From NCBI RefSeq assembly GCF_029094545.1, contig NZ_CP117835.1:2522001-2586000 (forward strand): 64,000 bases of DNA, in the 5' to 3' direction. This document shows positions 8,258 to 17,842 of this stretch, piece after piece. A model generated the notes under the pieces. It did no database searches. It had not been told where the DNA came from and saw only the letters and a list, made by a program, of their open reading frames with translations. Within the stretch, counting starts at the first letter, position 1. Each line of letters opens with the position of its first letter. The stretch is from Alkalihalophilus pseudofirmus (GTDB taxonomy: Bacteria; Bacillota; Bacilli; Bacillales; Bacillaceae_D). The position numbers and the translations under genes were made by a program.

Positions 8258-10624
8258 TTATGATGTAGCATCTATATCTTCATTTTCCACTTTAGAAACA
8301 AGAACTTCTCTTGGTTTGCTTCCTTCATAAGGACCGACTATACCCCTTACTTCCATTTCATCAATTAAACGTGCTGCACGTGTGTATCCGATACGAAAAC
8401 GCCGTTGAAGCATAGATACTGAGGCGGTCTCCATTTCTGTTACTAATTGTACCGCATCATCATATAACTCGTCCTCTGCTTTTTCTTTCACTTCTGGCGC
8501 ATCTGTTGGTGTCATCTCTTCTTGGTACTGTGCTTTTTGTTGTGATATGACAAAATCAACGACTTCTTCCACTTCACCATCCGATAAGAATGCTCCTTGG
8601 ATCCGTGTCGGTTTAGTGGCTCCCATTGGCAGATACAGCATGTCTCCTCGGCCTAACAATTTCTCCGCTCCACCTGAGTCTAGTATGGTCCTTGAATCCG
8701 TTTGCGAGGAAACGCCAAAAGCTATTCTTGATGGAATATTCGCTTTGATCACACCGGTAATAACATCTACAGATGGTCTTTGTGTCGCAATAATCATATG
8801 AATACCTGCTGCTCGCGCCATTTGCGCAAGTCTTGCTATGGAATCTTCTACATCACCAGAAGCAACCATCATTAAGTCTGCCAGCTCATCAACGATCACA
8901 ACAATATAAGGCAGTGTCGGCTGCTTTGCATCCTCTAGTTTATTTTGCTTATTGATCAATTCATTATAACCTTCAATGTTCCTTGTTCCCGTATGAGAAA
9001 ACAGGTCATACCTTCTTTCCATTTCAGCGACCACTTTTTTTAACGCCTGTGAAGCTTTTTTAGCCTCTGTTACAACAGGTGTTAAAAGATGGGGAATTCC
9101 ATTGTACATATTAAGCTCAACCATTTTAGGATCAATCATCATCAGCTTTACTTCGTGAGGTTTTGCTTTCATGAGTATACTAGTAATAATACCATTAATA
9201 CACACACTCTTTCCGCTGCCTGTCGCTCCGGCAACGAGAAGATGGGGCATTTTATTTAAAGGAGCGAGTACAGGCTCTCCTGATATATCCCGACCTAGTC
9301 CGACTGCTAGTACATTTTCATCCTTTTTTGCTTTCTCTGAATCAAGCACTTCCCTTAACGTCACAATTGCTACTTCCTGATTAGGAACCTCAATCCCAAT
9401 CGCAGATTTACCTGGAATAGGTGCCTCCATCCGAATATCTTTTGCTGCTAAAGCAAGAGCTAAGTCATCTGCTAGGTTTACAATTTTACTTACTTTGACT
9501 CCAACACTTGGGTGGACTTCATATTTGGTAACAGCTGGACCTAAGTGAACTTTTGATACTTTGGCCTTAACACCAAAACTCTCAAGAGTCTGCTCAAGCT
9601 TTCTTGCATTCGATGCCAGCTGTCTTTTCTCATTATATTGCCCAGTTTTATGCGGAAGTTTTAGAACATCAAGCGCTGGAAGCTTGTAGGATTCATTTTC
9701 TTGAGCTGCTGTGACAAGCGGAACCGTCACCTCGTCCTGATCTTCTGCTTTTCCCTCTGTTTTTCCCTCTTTCTGCTTTACCTGTGGCTTTTTCTCCTGT
9801 TCATCATCCGATTGTTGTCTTTGCGTCCTTTCTTCTTGATAAGCTTTTTGAGTAAAGTCAACAATTTCAGGTTCAACTTCTTCTTCAGGCTCAATCATTA
9901 TATCGTCTAAAGAGTCTTCTTCTTTTTGTTTTTGACGCTGTTTTTTGCGTTCTTCGTAAGCTTGTTTTTCATCTGTTACTTTTTGCTTTGTTTTTTCTTT
10001 CATGCTTTTAACTTCATCTACAAGAGAGAGAATCGTATCTGCTATGAATACGTAGCCTTTTTTAAATACTTTACTTAATAATTCAGATAATGAACGGCCT
10101 GTTAATAAAATAATTCCAATAATAAATAAGATAAAACATAGAAAATATGTACCTGCCTCAGCAAATAAAAAATGACTGATTGCAAAAGCAATAGACCCTA
10201 TCATCCCGCCTCCAAGATCTGTTGGCGGCACCTCTCCTCTCATCTCCATCCAAAACAACGTCCAGGTATTACGAATGACAGATTGGTCTGTAAACCCTTC
10301 TCGGTTATTTAAATGATGAAATAACCCTACATGGCTGAATAAAGTTAAAGAGAGTATCATCACATAAAATCCAGCCATTCTTCTTGACCAAAAAGAAGGC
10401 AGCTGTCTTTTAATCATTATGTACAGGGCTACCACTAATAATCCAACTGCAAGCACTGCAAACCATTGTCCTAAGAAAAAACGAAACAGTCTCACAAATG
10501 TTTCCCCAACTGTTCCTAACCTTGCCAATGTTACGACGGCAATGACTAATAATCCGAGTCCAATTAATTCGTATGTAAGCTGTGACTTCCACTCGGTCTT
10601 TTTTTTCTTTTTTCGTCTTGCCAT
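8258..10624 (-). CDS. spoIIIE: DNA translocase SpoIIIE (FtsK/SpoIIIE family)
   Basis: 788 residues, the expected size. A basic N-terminus (MARRKKKKK) is followed by four or five membrane helices up to about residue 180, then a charged Gln/Glu/Lys linker. The RecA-like motor has Walker A GATGSGKS and Walker [14 protein letters not shown]. The C-terminal gamma winged helix (about 725-775, [19 protein letters not shown]) reads DNA polarity sequences. The protein pumps the forespore chromosome through the sporulation septum. The ATG at 10624 has AGAGGTG upstream. A terminator-like hairpin lies in its leader. Confidence 0.96.
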   Translation of the reverse strand: MARRKKKKKTEWKSQLTYELIGLGLLVIAVVTLARLGTVGETFVRLFRFFLGQWFAVLAVGLLVVALYIMIKRQLPSFWSRRMAGFYVMILSLTLFSHVGLFHHLNNREGFTDQSVIRNTWTLFWMEMRGEVPPTDLGGGMIGSIAFAISHFLFAEAGTYFLCFILFIIGIILLTGRSLSELLSKVFKKGYVFIADTILSLVDEVKSMKEKTKQKVTDEKQAYEERKKQRQKQKEEDSLDDIMIEPEEEVEPEIVDFTQKAYQEERTQRQQSDDEQEKKPQVKQKEGKTEGKAEDQDEVTVPLVTAAQENESYKLPALDVLKLPHKTGQYNEKRQLASNARKLEQTLESFGVKAKVSKVHLGPAVTKYEVHPSVGVKVSKIVNLADDLALALAAKDIRMEAPIPGKSAIGIEVPNQEVAIVTLREVLDSEKAKKDENVLAVGLGRDISGEPVLAPLNKMPHLLVAGATGSGKSVCINGIITSILMKAKPHEVKLMMIDPKMVELNMYNGIPHLLTPVVTEAKKASQALKKVVAEMERRYDLFSHTGTRNIEGYNELINKQNKLEDAKQPTLPYIVVIVDELADLMMVASGDVEDSIARLAQMARAAGIHMIIATQRPSVDVITGVIKANIPSRIAFGVSSQTDSRTILDSGGAEKLLGRGDMLYLPMGATKPTRIQGAFLSDGEVEEVVDFVISQQKAQYQEEMTPTDAPEVKEKAEDELYDDAVQLVTEMETASVSMLQRRFRIGYTRAARLIDEMEVRGIVGPYEGSKPREVLVSKVENEDIDATS

Positions 10625-10669
10625 CTATCTCACCTCTTTAGCATTGTTACATGTGATAAGCATAGAGAA

Positions 10670-10693
10670 GAAGCAGCCAAAATTGGCTGCTTC
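10670..10693 (-). terminator. Terminator-like hairpin between ylzJ and spoIIIE
   Basis: GAAGCAGCCAA (10670-10680) and TTGGCTGCTTC (10683-10693) form a GC-rich stem, followed on the minus strand by TTCTCT rather than a pure T run. It may end transcripts from tepA-ylzJ. Because a perfect TATAAT lies just upstream, it may instead lie in the spoIIIE leader. Confidence 0.6.
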
Positions 10694-10714
10694 GACCATG
10701 CTTGGATTAAATTA

Positions 10715-10723
10715 ATTATAGCA
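10715..10723 (-). promoter_or_regulatory. Putative extended -10 promoter for spoIIIE
   Basis: The minus strand reads TGCTATAAT, a perfect extended -10. No good -35 lies 16-18 bases upstream. The predicted start would be about 85 bases before the spoIIIE ATG and upstream of the hairpin at 10670-10693. Confidence 0.45.
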
Positions 10724-10743
10724 TAATAAAGGTTAGCGCTACA

Positions 10744-10968
10744 TCAATAAAATTGAGGTTTTGCTTGAATGATCGTCCCTGGAGATAAGTTAGGATTCAA
10801 GTAATTCATCGCATTTCCGCTTATAAGTCTTACCACTTTATATTGGCTTGCATTAATTTGTTCAACAATCAGCTGTCCTTCTGCACAATTTACCACTTGT
10901 TGTGTCGCATAACTATGTTCTTCTTCTGGGAAAATCTGTTCTCTTGGCATCATGGTGTATAAAATCAT
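10744..10968 (-). CDS. ylzJ: YlzJ-like family protein
   Basis: A 74-residue protein of the YlzJ-like family, function unknown. It starts [14 protein letters not shown] and contains [10 protein letters not shown] near the end. It has no signal peptide or membrane segment and looks like a small all-beta protein. It overlaps tepA by four bases (ATGA), implying translational coupling. The same tepA-ylzJ-spoIIIE order is found in B. subtilis. Confidence 0.85.
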   Translation of the reverse strand: MILYTMMPREQIFPEEEHSYATQQVVNCAEGQLIVEQINASQYKVVRLISGNAMNYLNPNLSPGTIIQAKPQFY

Positions 10969-11714
10969 TGCACCATATCTCCTTTTTCTTTTACCGGTTT
11001 ATTCGCATCGATTAACTCATTTAATTTTTTAAGTGCACTGCCAATCCCACCTACTTCATCAATCAACCCATACTCAACAGCATCGGTGCCGACTACATTT
11101 GTTCCAATATCACGGGTGAGGTTTCCTTTAGACAGCATTAATTCTTTAAACTTTTCTTCCGAGATCCCTGACTGCTGTGTAACAAAACTAATGACACGTT
11201 CCTGCATTTTATCAAGGTATTCGAACGTTTGTGGTACACCAATCACAAGACCTGTCAGCCTGACCGGATGAATCGTCATCGTTGCTGTTTTTGCAATGAA
11301 TGAATAGTTTGCTGCTACGGCAATGGGTACACCGATGGAATGTCCTCCTCCAAGTACTAATGTGACACTCGGTTTAGACATGGATGCAACCATTTCAGAA
11401 ATTGCTAAGCCTGCTTCAACATCTCCGCCCACCGTATTTAATATTAATAATAGTCCTTCTATTTTAGGGTTCTGCTCAACTGCTACAAGCTGAGGGATAA
11501 TATGTTCATACTTTGTTGTTTTATTTTGAGGAGGCAGCTGCATATGGCCTTCTATTTGTCCAATGATGGTCATACAATGGATATTTGAAGCATCCATATC
11601 AGGGACATTTGTTTGTCCTAATTCTTGAATCTTCTCTAAGATGCCTGACCCCTTTTGGTCTTTTTGAGGCTGCTGCGGCGCTTGCGGCTGATCTTCTTGA
11701 TAAAAATCCGACAT
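10965..11714 (-). CDS. tepA: ClpP-like protease TepA (YmfB)
   Basis: A 249-residue member of the ClpP/crotonase superfamily. The catalytic Ser lies in [11 protein letters not shown] (near residue 137) and the His in TIHPVR (near 160). A Pro/Gln-rich N-terminal tail (residues 1-25) precedes the fold. In B. subtilis TepA is reported as a translocation-enhancing protein and as a protease acting on spore proteins after germination; which applies here is not visible. The ATG at 11714 has AAGGAGG upstream. It lies between rnjB and ylzJ. Confidence 0.9.
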   Translation of the reverse strand: MSDFYQEDQPQAPQQPQKDQKGSGILEKIQELGQTNVPDMDASNIHCMTIIGQIEGHMQLPPQNKTTKYEHIIPQLVAVEQNPKIEGLLLILNTVGGDVEAGLAISEMVASMSKPSVTLVLGGGHSIGVPIAVAANYSFIAKTATMTIHPVRLTGLVIGVPQTFEYLDKMQERVISFVTQQSGISEEKFKELMLSKGNLTRDIGTNVVGTDAVEYGLIDEVGGIGSALKKLNELIDANKPVKEKGDMVQ

Positions 11715-11782
11715 GATTATTTTCCTCCTTCATTGTTATGTAATCGTAGTATGAGCGTGATGAAGGAAAATCATTCTTATCC

Positions 11783-11816
11783 ATACAAAAAGGCATGTCT
11801 TATGCGACATGCCTTT
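11783..11816 (-). terminator. Intrinsic terminator after rnjB
   Basis: An 11-bp stem AAAGGCATGTC / GACATGCCTTT (11789-11799 with 11806-11816) with a six-base loop, followed by TTTTTG on the minus strand. It begins just past the rnjB stop. Confidence 0.85.
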
Positions 11817-11821
11817 CCCCA

Positions 11822-13489
11822 TTATACCTCCATAATAATTGGAAGTATCATTGGTCTTCGTTTCGTTTGTTCGAACAAATAACGGCTTAACCCTTCACGA
11901 ACATTACTCTTAAGTGAAGACCATTCATTAACGTTCTCAGTTACACATTTCTTTAAAATATTGCTTACAAGCTCATTTGAATCTTCAAGAAGTTTCTCTG
12001 ATTCACGTACATACACAAATCCACGAGAAATAATGTTTGGACCTGAAACTATCTCACCGGTTTTCTTATTTAACGTAACAACGACTACCAGAATACCGTC
12101 TTTTGATAAGAGGCGGCGATCGCGTAATACAATATTACCAACATCTCCTACACCTAAGCCATCGATTAAAACATTTCCAGAAGGTACTTTGCCTCCCCTT
12201 CTAGCTTGTCCTTTTGTAAACTCAATGACTTCCCCCTTATCAACAAGATAGATATGTTCTTCTTTAACCCCAACTTCAACAGCTAGAGCACGGTGCGCAT
12301 GCTGCATACGGAATTCCCCATGAACAGGAACGAAGAACTTAGGTTTCATTAAGTTGAGCATCAGCTTTAACTCTTCTTGACTACCGTGGCCTGAAGCATG
12401 CACTTTTGTTTGGCCATATACGACATCTGCTCCAATGCGGTGCAATTTATCGATAATACCTGAAACAGATTGTTCATTACCAGGGATAGCCGATGCAGCG
12501 ATAATAACGGTATCATGTTCTGTAATCGTTATTTGACGGTGTGCACCTTTAGCCATTCTTGTTAACGCACTCATCGGCTCGCCTTGACTGCCTGTTGTTA
12601 ATATTGCTAATTGATGATCTTTGTATTTATTCACTTCATCAATCTCAATAAGGAGGTTATCTGGCATTTCTAAATAACCTAATTTTGAAGCAATGGATAA
12701 CACACGAACCATGCTTTTACCGACGACAGCTAATTTGCGGTTCGCTTTAACAGCTGCATGAATAACTTGCTGAATTCGGTGAACATTTGAAGCAAAGGTG
12801 GTCACTATTATACGGCCATCTGTATGTTCAAATACTTCTGCAATTCCTTGTCCAACTTCAGTTTCAGATTTTGTCGTTCCAGGGCGCTCTGCATTCGTAC
12901 TATCAGACATCAAGCAAAGAACTCCTTTAGATCCTATGGCAGCCATCTTACCGATATCTGCTTGTTTTCCATCTACCGGAGTTTGATCAAATTTAAAATC
13001 TCCCGTATGTACGACCGCTCCTTGCGACGTTTCAACACATACACCAACCGAATCAGGAATACTGTGATTCACTCGGAAAAACGAGACATTGGTTGAACCA
13101 ACCTTGATTCTTGAATTTGAATCAATTAATTTTAATGTCGTTTGACGGTGTATTCCCGCTTCTTTTAACTTTTCTTCCACTAACCCTAGAGTAAGTTTTG
13201 TCCCGTAAACTGGAACATTAATTTTCTTTAATACATAACTTAAACCGCCGATATGATCCTCATGACCATGAGTTAAAATAATTCCTCTAACACGGTCTTT
13301 TTGTTCGACCAAATAAGATACATCAGGAATGACAATGTCTACTCCCAACATATCATCATCTGGAAACATTAATCCTGCATCAACGACGATAATATCGTCG
13401 TCTACTTCTATTCCGTACATATTTTTGCCGATTTCTCCGACTCCACCTAAGGCAAAAACACGTACTTTCTCTGTCTGTTGCTTTGACAC
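11822..13489 (-). CDS. rnjB: Ribonuclease J2
   Basis: 555 residues, a metallo-beta-lactamase/beta-CASP RNase J with 5'-3' exonuclease and endonuclease potential in mRNA decay and rRNA processing. Metal-site motifs are intact: THGHEDHIGG near residue 80, TGDFKFDQTP, and TGSQGEP and HASGHGSQEE of the beta-CASP region. The C-terminus KRRPMILPIIMEV is typical. I call it J2 rather than J1 from its neighbours (tepA, dapA) and segments such as ILIDGLGVGDVGNIVLRDRR. The GTG at 13489 has AGGAGG eight bases upstream. Confidence 0.92.
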   Translation of the reverse strand: MSKQQTEKVRVFALGGVGEIGKNMYGIEVDDDIIVVDAGLMFPDDDMLGVDIVIPDVSYLVEQKDRVRGIILTHGHEDHIGGLSYVLKKINVPVYGTKLTLGLVEEKLKEAGIHRQTTLKLIDSNSRIKVGSTNVSFFRVNHSIPDSVGVCVETSQGAVVHTGDFKFDQTPVDGKQADIGKMAAIGSKGVLCLMSDSTNAERPGTTKSETEVGQGIAEVFEHTDGRIIVTTFASNVHRIQQVIHAAVKANRKLAVVGKSMVRVLSIASKLGYLEMPDNLLIEIDEVNKYKDHQLAILTTGSQGEPMSALTRMAKGAHRQITITEHDTVIIAASAIPGNEQSVSGIIDKLHRIGADVVYGQTKVHASGHGSQEELKLMLNLMKPKFFVPVHGEFRMQHAHRALAVEVGVKEEHIYLVDKGEVIEFTKGQARRGGKVPSGNVLIDGLGVGDVGNIVLRDRRLLSKDGILVVVVTLNKKTGEIVSGPNIISRGFVYVRESEKLLEDSNELVSNILKKCVTENVNEWSSLKSNVREGLSRYLFEQTKRRPMILPIIMEV

Positions 13490-13820
13490 TTGGCGTTCCT
13501 CCTAAACAATAAAATAAACGATATATGCATTAAGAAAGGAATCTCATCTGCATAAAACAAGCAAATAAATTCTTTCTAATACGCTATTAATATAATGATT
13601 TCACTTAAACTAATGGTTGGAATTAACATGAGCTCTGTGCTGTGAGCCACTCTAACCCTTTAACATAATTGGTTCCGAATACAGAAAAAAGCATATATTT
13701 AATCTTGTGCTCTTAACAACCCGTACGAATCACTTGAAATCAGTATACCTTATTCATGAAATGAAACACAAGACTGAACTTCCTTTACTACCAAAATCAT
13801 GTAATAAAAAAAGCCTAACC
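13490..13820 (-). other. 331-base spacer between dapA and rnjB
   Basis: Very AT-rich spacer with no coding frame. It begins with the dapA terminator and ends with the rnjB SD. A promoter for rnjB must lie here, but I found no pair of hexamers with acceptable spacing, so none is called. Confidence 0.6.
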
Positions 13821-13834
13821 TTAAAGGTTAGACT
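13806..13834 (-). terminator. Intrinsic terminator overlapping the dapA stop
   Basis: The minus strand AGTCTAACC (13826-13834) pairs with GGTTAGGCT (13811-13820 region) around a five-base loop, followed by seven T. The stem overlaps the dapA stop codon at 13821-13823. Confidence 0.82.
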
Positions 13835-14696
13835 CTTCAATCGTTGTTTTTACAACGTACTGTTCTTGCGCTGTTAGAGGAACCAAAGGAAGTCTCACGC
13901 CGCCTGTATCCAATCCGCATACTTGTAAAGCATATTTTACACAAGTTGGATTTGGCGCATGAAACATGGCTTTCATTACAGGTAAAAGTTTTCGGTGAAT
14001 ATCACCTGCTTTCACTACATTCCCAGCTATAAATGATTGAATCATTTGCTGCATTTGTTTACCAGCCACGTGAGAAACAACCGAGACGATCCCATCAGCG
14101 CCGATGGCTAATGCAGGAATCGTAAGTGAATCATCACCGCTGTAAACAAAAAAATCCTCAGCCGTTCCTTCGATAATAGCGGCCATTTGCTCCAAATCGC
14201 CACTCGCTTCTTTTACTGCTGTAATGTTCTCTATTTCTGATAGCCTAATTACGGTTTCAGCTTCTAAATTGACAGAGGTTCTCCCTGGCACATTATAGAG
14301 CATAACAGGCAGTTTTGTAGATGCGGCCACAGCATGAAAATGATCATACAATCCTTGCTGTGAAGGCTTATTATAGTATGGTGTTACAAGCATAACACCA
14401 TCCACGCCGGCCTCAGCTGCTTCTTTTGTTAATTTAATTGTTTGAGCCGTGTTATTGCTGCCAGTTCCAGCAATAACAGCGGCTCTTTTATTTACGTGTT
14501 TCACAGCCAAATGAAACAACGAAATTTTTTCTTCTTTTGTAAGCGTAGGGGATTCGCCAGTAGTACCAGCAATCACCAACGCATCTGTCCCACGGTCAAG
14601 CAAATAATCAATCAGCTTTCGTGTTTTATCAAAATCAACATTACCTAACGAATCAAACGGAGTGACCATAGCCGTCCAAACATGGCCAAAATCCAT
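13821..14696 (-). CDS. dapA: 4-hydroxy-tetrahydrodipicolinate synthase
   Basis: Condenses pyruvate with aspartate semialdehyde, the branch step to diaminopimelate, lysine and, in sporulation, dipicolinate. 291 residues, a TIM barrel with the family motif GTTGESPTL (near 43), the Tyr in VTPYYNKPSQQGLYDHF and the Schiff-base Lys in ITAVKEASGD (near 163). I chose the ATG at 14696, nine bases after AAGGAG; the upstream in-frame TTG abuts the SD. It is the last gene of the ymxH-spoVFAB-asd-dapG-dapA cluster and is followed by a terminator. Confidence 0.96.
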   Translation of the reverse strand: MDFGHVWTAMVTPFDSLGNVDFDKTRKLIDYLLDRGTDALVIAGTTGESPTLTKEEKISLFHLAVKHVNKRAAVIAGTGSNNTAQTIKLTKEAAEAGVDGVMLVTPYYNKPSQQGLYDHFHAVAASTKLPVMLYNVPGRTSVNLEAETVIRLSEIENITAVKEASGDLEQMAAIIEGTAEDFFVYSGDDSLTIPALAIGADGIVSVVSHVAGKQMQQMIQSFIAGNVVKAGDIHRKLLPVMKAMFHAPNPTCVKYALQVCGLDTGGVRLPLVPLTAQEQYVVKTTIEESNL

Positions 14697-14735
14697 AATG
14701 CCCAACTCCTTACAAGAGCAATACTAGCTGACCCA

Positions 14736-15962
14736 TTACAGTTGCTTATTCCCTGCTTCTTCTAAATGGAACATGTAATGTAGTGCATTAACCGCTTTTT
14801 TCATATCTTCTTCTTTGACGAGTATCCAGATCGTTGTATGAGAGTCGGCCGATTGCAGTATTTGGATGTTTTCACGCGACAAGGCTCCAACAATTTTAGC
14901 CGTTACCCCAGGCACACCGCTCATTCCTGCACCTACCGCAGAAACTTTTGCACAATGCCTTTGAACTTCAGGCTCATATCCCATTTCTTTTAAAATTAAC
15001 AGAGCACGGTCAGCTACTTCATCAGACACTGTGTAGACGACCCCTCTTGGATTAATATTAATAAAATCAACACTGATCTTCTCATTGGCCATAGCCTTAA
15101 ATACTTTCTCTTGAAGATCAAACTGCCCATCTTTAGCCAGCACTTTAATTTGCGTGATGTTTGACAGATGAGCAATCCCCGTTATCGTTCTGTCTTGAAC
15201 ATCCTGTGCTGCCTTATCGGAAAGCATAGATGTAACAAGCGTACCTCGGCTTTGTGAATGGGTAGAACGAATATGAATAGGGATTTTAGCCTGCATGGCA
15301 ATTTCTACTGCACGCGGATGAATCACTTTTGCCCCTTGATACGCCATATTACAGATTTCATTGTAAGTCATCGTATCAAGCGCTCTTGCATCTGAGACGA
15401 TTCTCGGATCTGCTGTCATGACCCCTTCAACGTCTGTGAAAATATCGACCCATTCAGCTCCTACTGCAGCTCCAAGAGCAGTGGCAGACGTATCACTTCC
15501 ACCACGCCCTAGTGTCGTAATTTCCCCTGTTTTAGATTGACCCTGGAATCCAGCAACAACCACTACATCCTTCGTTTCTAAAAGCTTCTTAAGGTGATCC
15601 GAACGCATTTCAAGGATTTTAGCACTTGTAAAATCATCATTTGTTCTAAAGCCAGCCTGAGCACCTGTTAAGGCCATTGCGTTAGCTCCAAGCTCATTGA
15701 TCAGCTCTGTGAATACGACAGATGAAATGACTTCCCCGCATGAAACCAGAAGGTCCTGTTCCCGTTTTGATATATGGTTAGAATCAACCAGCCCAAGAAG
15801 AGTATCTGTTGCATAAGGTTCACCTTTTCGTCCCATAGCAGATACTACAACAATCACTTTGTAGCCTTCCTGAACAGATTTCATCACATGCTGCGCTGCT
15901 TTTTTTCGAACCTCCTCATCTCTAACAGAGGTTCCTCCAAATTTTTGAACGATAATCTTCAT
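14736..15962 (-). CDS. dapG: Aspartate kinase I (DapG type)
   Basis: Phosphorylates aspartate at the head of the lysine/threonine/methionine/diaminopimelate pathway. 408 residues: the N-terminal kinase domain opens MKIIVQKFGGTSV and carries TLGRGGSDTSATALGAA, and two C-terminal ACT domains (about 265-400) bind the allosteric effector. In B. subtilis this isozyme is inhibited by diaminopimelate; the same is inferred from its position between asd and dapA. A single reading frame spans both the catalytic and regulatory parts; an internal start for a separate beta subunit is not obvious. Confidence 0.95.
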   Translation of the reverse strand: MKIIVQKFGGTSVRDEEVRKKAAQHVMKSVQEGYKVIVVVSAMGRKGEPYATDTLLGLVDSNHISKREQDLLVSCGEVISSVVFTELINELGANAMALTGAQAGFRTNDDFTSAKILEMRSDHLKKLLETKDVVVVAGFQGQSKTGEITTLGRGGSDTSATALGAAVGAEWVDIFTDVEGVMTADPRIVSDARALDTMTYNEICNMAYQGAKVIHPRAVEIAMQAKIPIHIRSTHSQSRGTLVTSMLSDKAAQDVQDRTITGIAHLSNITQIKVLAKDGQFDLQEKVFKAMANEKISVDFININPRGVVYTVSDEVADRALLILKEMGYEPEVQRHCAKVSAVGAGMSGVPGVTAKIVGALSRENIQILQSADSHTTIWILVKEEDMKKAVNALHYMFHLEEAGNKQL

Positions 15963-15977
15963 AAGCCACCTACTCTT

Positions 15978-17024
15978 CTACGATAACAGTTGTAATTTTA
16001 CTAAGCTCTCAGCAATTTGAACTGAATTCCATGCAGCACCTTTAATAAGGTTATCTGAAACAACCCACATGTGGTAACCATTATCACGATCAAGATCGCG
16101 ACGGATACGGCCGACAAATACATCTTCCCTGCCGACACAATCAGCAGCCATCGGATAGACTTGATTTGCTGGATCATCTTGAAGGGTAACACCTGGAGCT
16201 GTTTTTAATAATTCCTTTAACTCCTCTACAGTTGCGCCGCTTTTTTCTGTCTCAATGTATACAGATTCAGAATGTCCTGTTTCAATCGGAAGACGTACAC
16301 AAGTAGCCGCAACCTCTAGCGATTCCATATGCATAATTTTCTTTGTTTCATTAATCATTTTCATTTCTTCAAATGTATAGCCATTCTCTTGGAATAAATC
16401 AATTTGCGGAACAGCGTTAAATGCAATTTGATAATGCTTTTTATCTCCGCCAACCGGAAGTATTTCAGGAGTGAATTCTTCTCCATTTAAAATAGATTGT
16501 GTTTGGCTCTTCATTTCTTCAATAGCTTCAAGCCCTGCCCCAGATACCGCTTGATAAGTAGACACAACTACTTTTGTTAAGCCATACTGTTTACGGATCG
16601 GCTCAAGCGCTACAACCATTTGAATGGTAGAGCAGTTAGGGTTGGCAATAATTCCGTTGTGATTACGAAGATCTTCTTCATTTACTTCAGGCACAACAAG
16701 CGGAACATCGGCATCCATTCTAAATGCACTTGTATTGTCAACAACAATAGCACCACGCTTTACGGCTTCTGGTGCGAGTGCTTTTGATACAGACCCTCCA
16801 GCACTAAATAGAGCAACGTGAACTCCTTCAAAAGATTCAGGAGTAGCCTCTTCTACGATATATGTTTCACCTTTAAAAGTGATTTCTTTACCAGCTGAAC
16901 GCTTGGATGAAAGTAAAGTTAATTTCCCAATTGGAAAATTGCGCTCCTCTAATGTTTTTAGCATTTGTTGTCCGACCGCACCTGTTGCACCTACAACAGC
17001 TACATGATAGTTTGATGTTGTCAT
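15978..17024 (-). CDS. asd: Aspartate-semialdehyde dehydrogenase
   Basis: NADPH-dependent reduction of aspartyl phosphate to aspartate semialdehyde. 348 residues, with Rossmann motif [11 protein letters not shown] near the start and the catalytic Cys in NPNCSTIQM (near 131). I chose the ATG at 17024 (AAGGGG about ten bases upstream); the upstream GTG-like extension lacks family similarity. It precedes dapG by 15 bases. Its own sigma-A-like promoter lies upstream, so the vegetative pathway can be expressed without the sporulation genes ahead of it. Confidence 0.95.
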   Translation of the reverse strand: MTTSNYHVAVVGATGAVGQQMLKTLEERNFPIGKLTLLSSKRSAGKEITFKGETYIVEEATPESFEGVHVALFSAGGSVSKALAPEAVKRGAIVVDNTSAFRMDADVPLVVPEVNEEDLRNHNGIIANPNCSTIQMVVALEPIRKQYGLTKVVVSTYQAVSGAGLEAIEEMKSQTQSILNGEEFTPEILPVGGDKKHYQIAFNAVPQIDLFQENGYTFEEMKMINETKKIMHMESLEVAATCVRLPIETGHSESVYIETEKSGATVEELKELLKTAPGVTLQDDPANQVYPMAADCVGREDVFVGRIRRDLDRDNGYHMWVVSDNLIKGAAWNSVQIAESLVKLQLLS

Positions 17025-17090
17025 TTGTGTAGTTCCCCTTCCTGCGTTCATAAGTTTAATAGATTACGTTATCTTGACGCGATTGAACTG

Positions 17091-17122
17091 ATTATAGCAC
17101 AATAAATTCAACTTTTCGTCAA
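17091..17122 (-). promoter_or_regulatory. Putative sigma-A promoter of asd-dapG-dapA
   Basis: The minus strand has TGCTATAAT, a perfect extended -10 (TATAAT at 17091-17096). A TTGACG hexamer lies at 17117-17122, but 20 bases away, longer than ideal. The predicted start is about 60 bases before the asd ATG and downstream of spoVFB. Confidence 0.6.
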
Positions 17123-17177
17123 TTTCCTCTATTAAACTTTAAGGGAAATCATTCATTTGTGCAACTTCGTCTAATCG

Positions 17178-17771
17178 CTAATCTTTGAATTTTTCTACCA
17201 GCACAGGCTGATACTGTACGCCAGCTAAGGCAGACTCCACTGTATCCACTAATGCTTCCATTCTAGCAACAAGCGAGTTAGGTTTTTTAACAGGATCGTC
17301 CTGCCCGAATGGAATAAAGTAAATATTTTTCGTTGCCATTAAACGCATGATATTTACACCGTTAAGTCCGAGGGCATCATTTGTTGATATGCCAAGAACA
17401 ACAGGGTTTCCATTTCTAAGTGTTGCTTTAGCTCCCATTAATACAGGGGAATCTGTTAATGCATTAGCAAACTTACTCGTTGAATTACCTGTAATAGGTG
17501 CGACAACCATACAATCAAGCGGAGTTTTCGGACCAAATGGTTCCGCCTTTACTATTGAATTAACAATCGGTTCTGAAGTGATTTCTTTAATTTTGGTTAA
17601 CCAGTCTGCACTGTCCCCAAATTTCGTATCAGTAGATTCGACTGTATATGTGACAAAAGGTGTTACTTTTGCCCCTAGGTCTACCAGCTTTTGCATTTCT
17701 GGCAGTACAGCATCATACGTACAATGAGATCCTGTTAAACCAAATCCTATATGCTTTCCTTTTAAAGACAT
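17178..17771 (-). CDS. spoVFB: Dipicolinate synthase subunit B
   Basis: 197 residues, flavoprotein-like fold (GFGLTGSHCTYDAVLPEM near the start, MVVAPITGNSTSKFANALTD in the middle). With SpoVFA it makes dipicolinic acid from the dihydrodipicolinate pathway intermediate in the mother cell during late sporulation. I chose the ATG at 17771 because GGAGG lies six bases upstream; the longer frame begins before the SD. It is 71 bases from spoVFA and precedes asd. Confidence 0.95.
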   Translation of the reverse strand: MSLKGKHIGFGLTGSHCTYDAVLPEMQKLVDLGAKVTPFVTYTVESTDTKFGDSADWLTKIKEITSEPIVNSIVKAEPFGPKTPLDCMVVAPITGNSTSKFANALTDSPVLMGAKATLRNGNPVVLGISTNDALGLNGVNIMRLMATKNIYFIPFGQDDPVKKPNSLVARMEALVDTVESALAGVQYQPVLVEKFKD

Positions 17772-17842
17772 ATGAACCCTCCTCAACAATTATAAAAAGC
17801 TTCGGGATGTTTTCTTAAATAGGTGAACCTTCTTTTGTTTTT

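Noticed and set aside
8547-8801. Plus-strand open frame antisense to spoIIIE
   Set aside because: A shadow of the coding frame; no SD and no plausible composition.
13490-13820. Small RNA or riboswitch before rnjB
   Set aside because: Apart from the dapA terminator I see no stable GC-containing stem or known motif.
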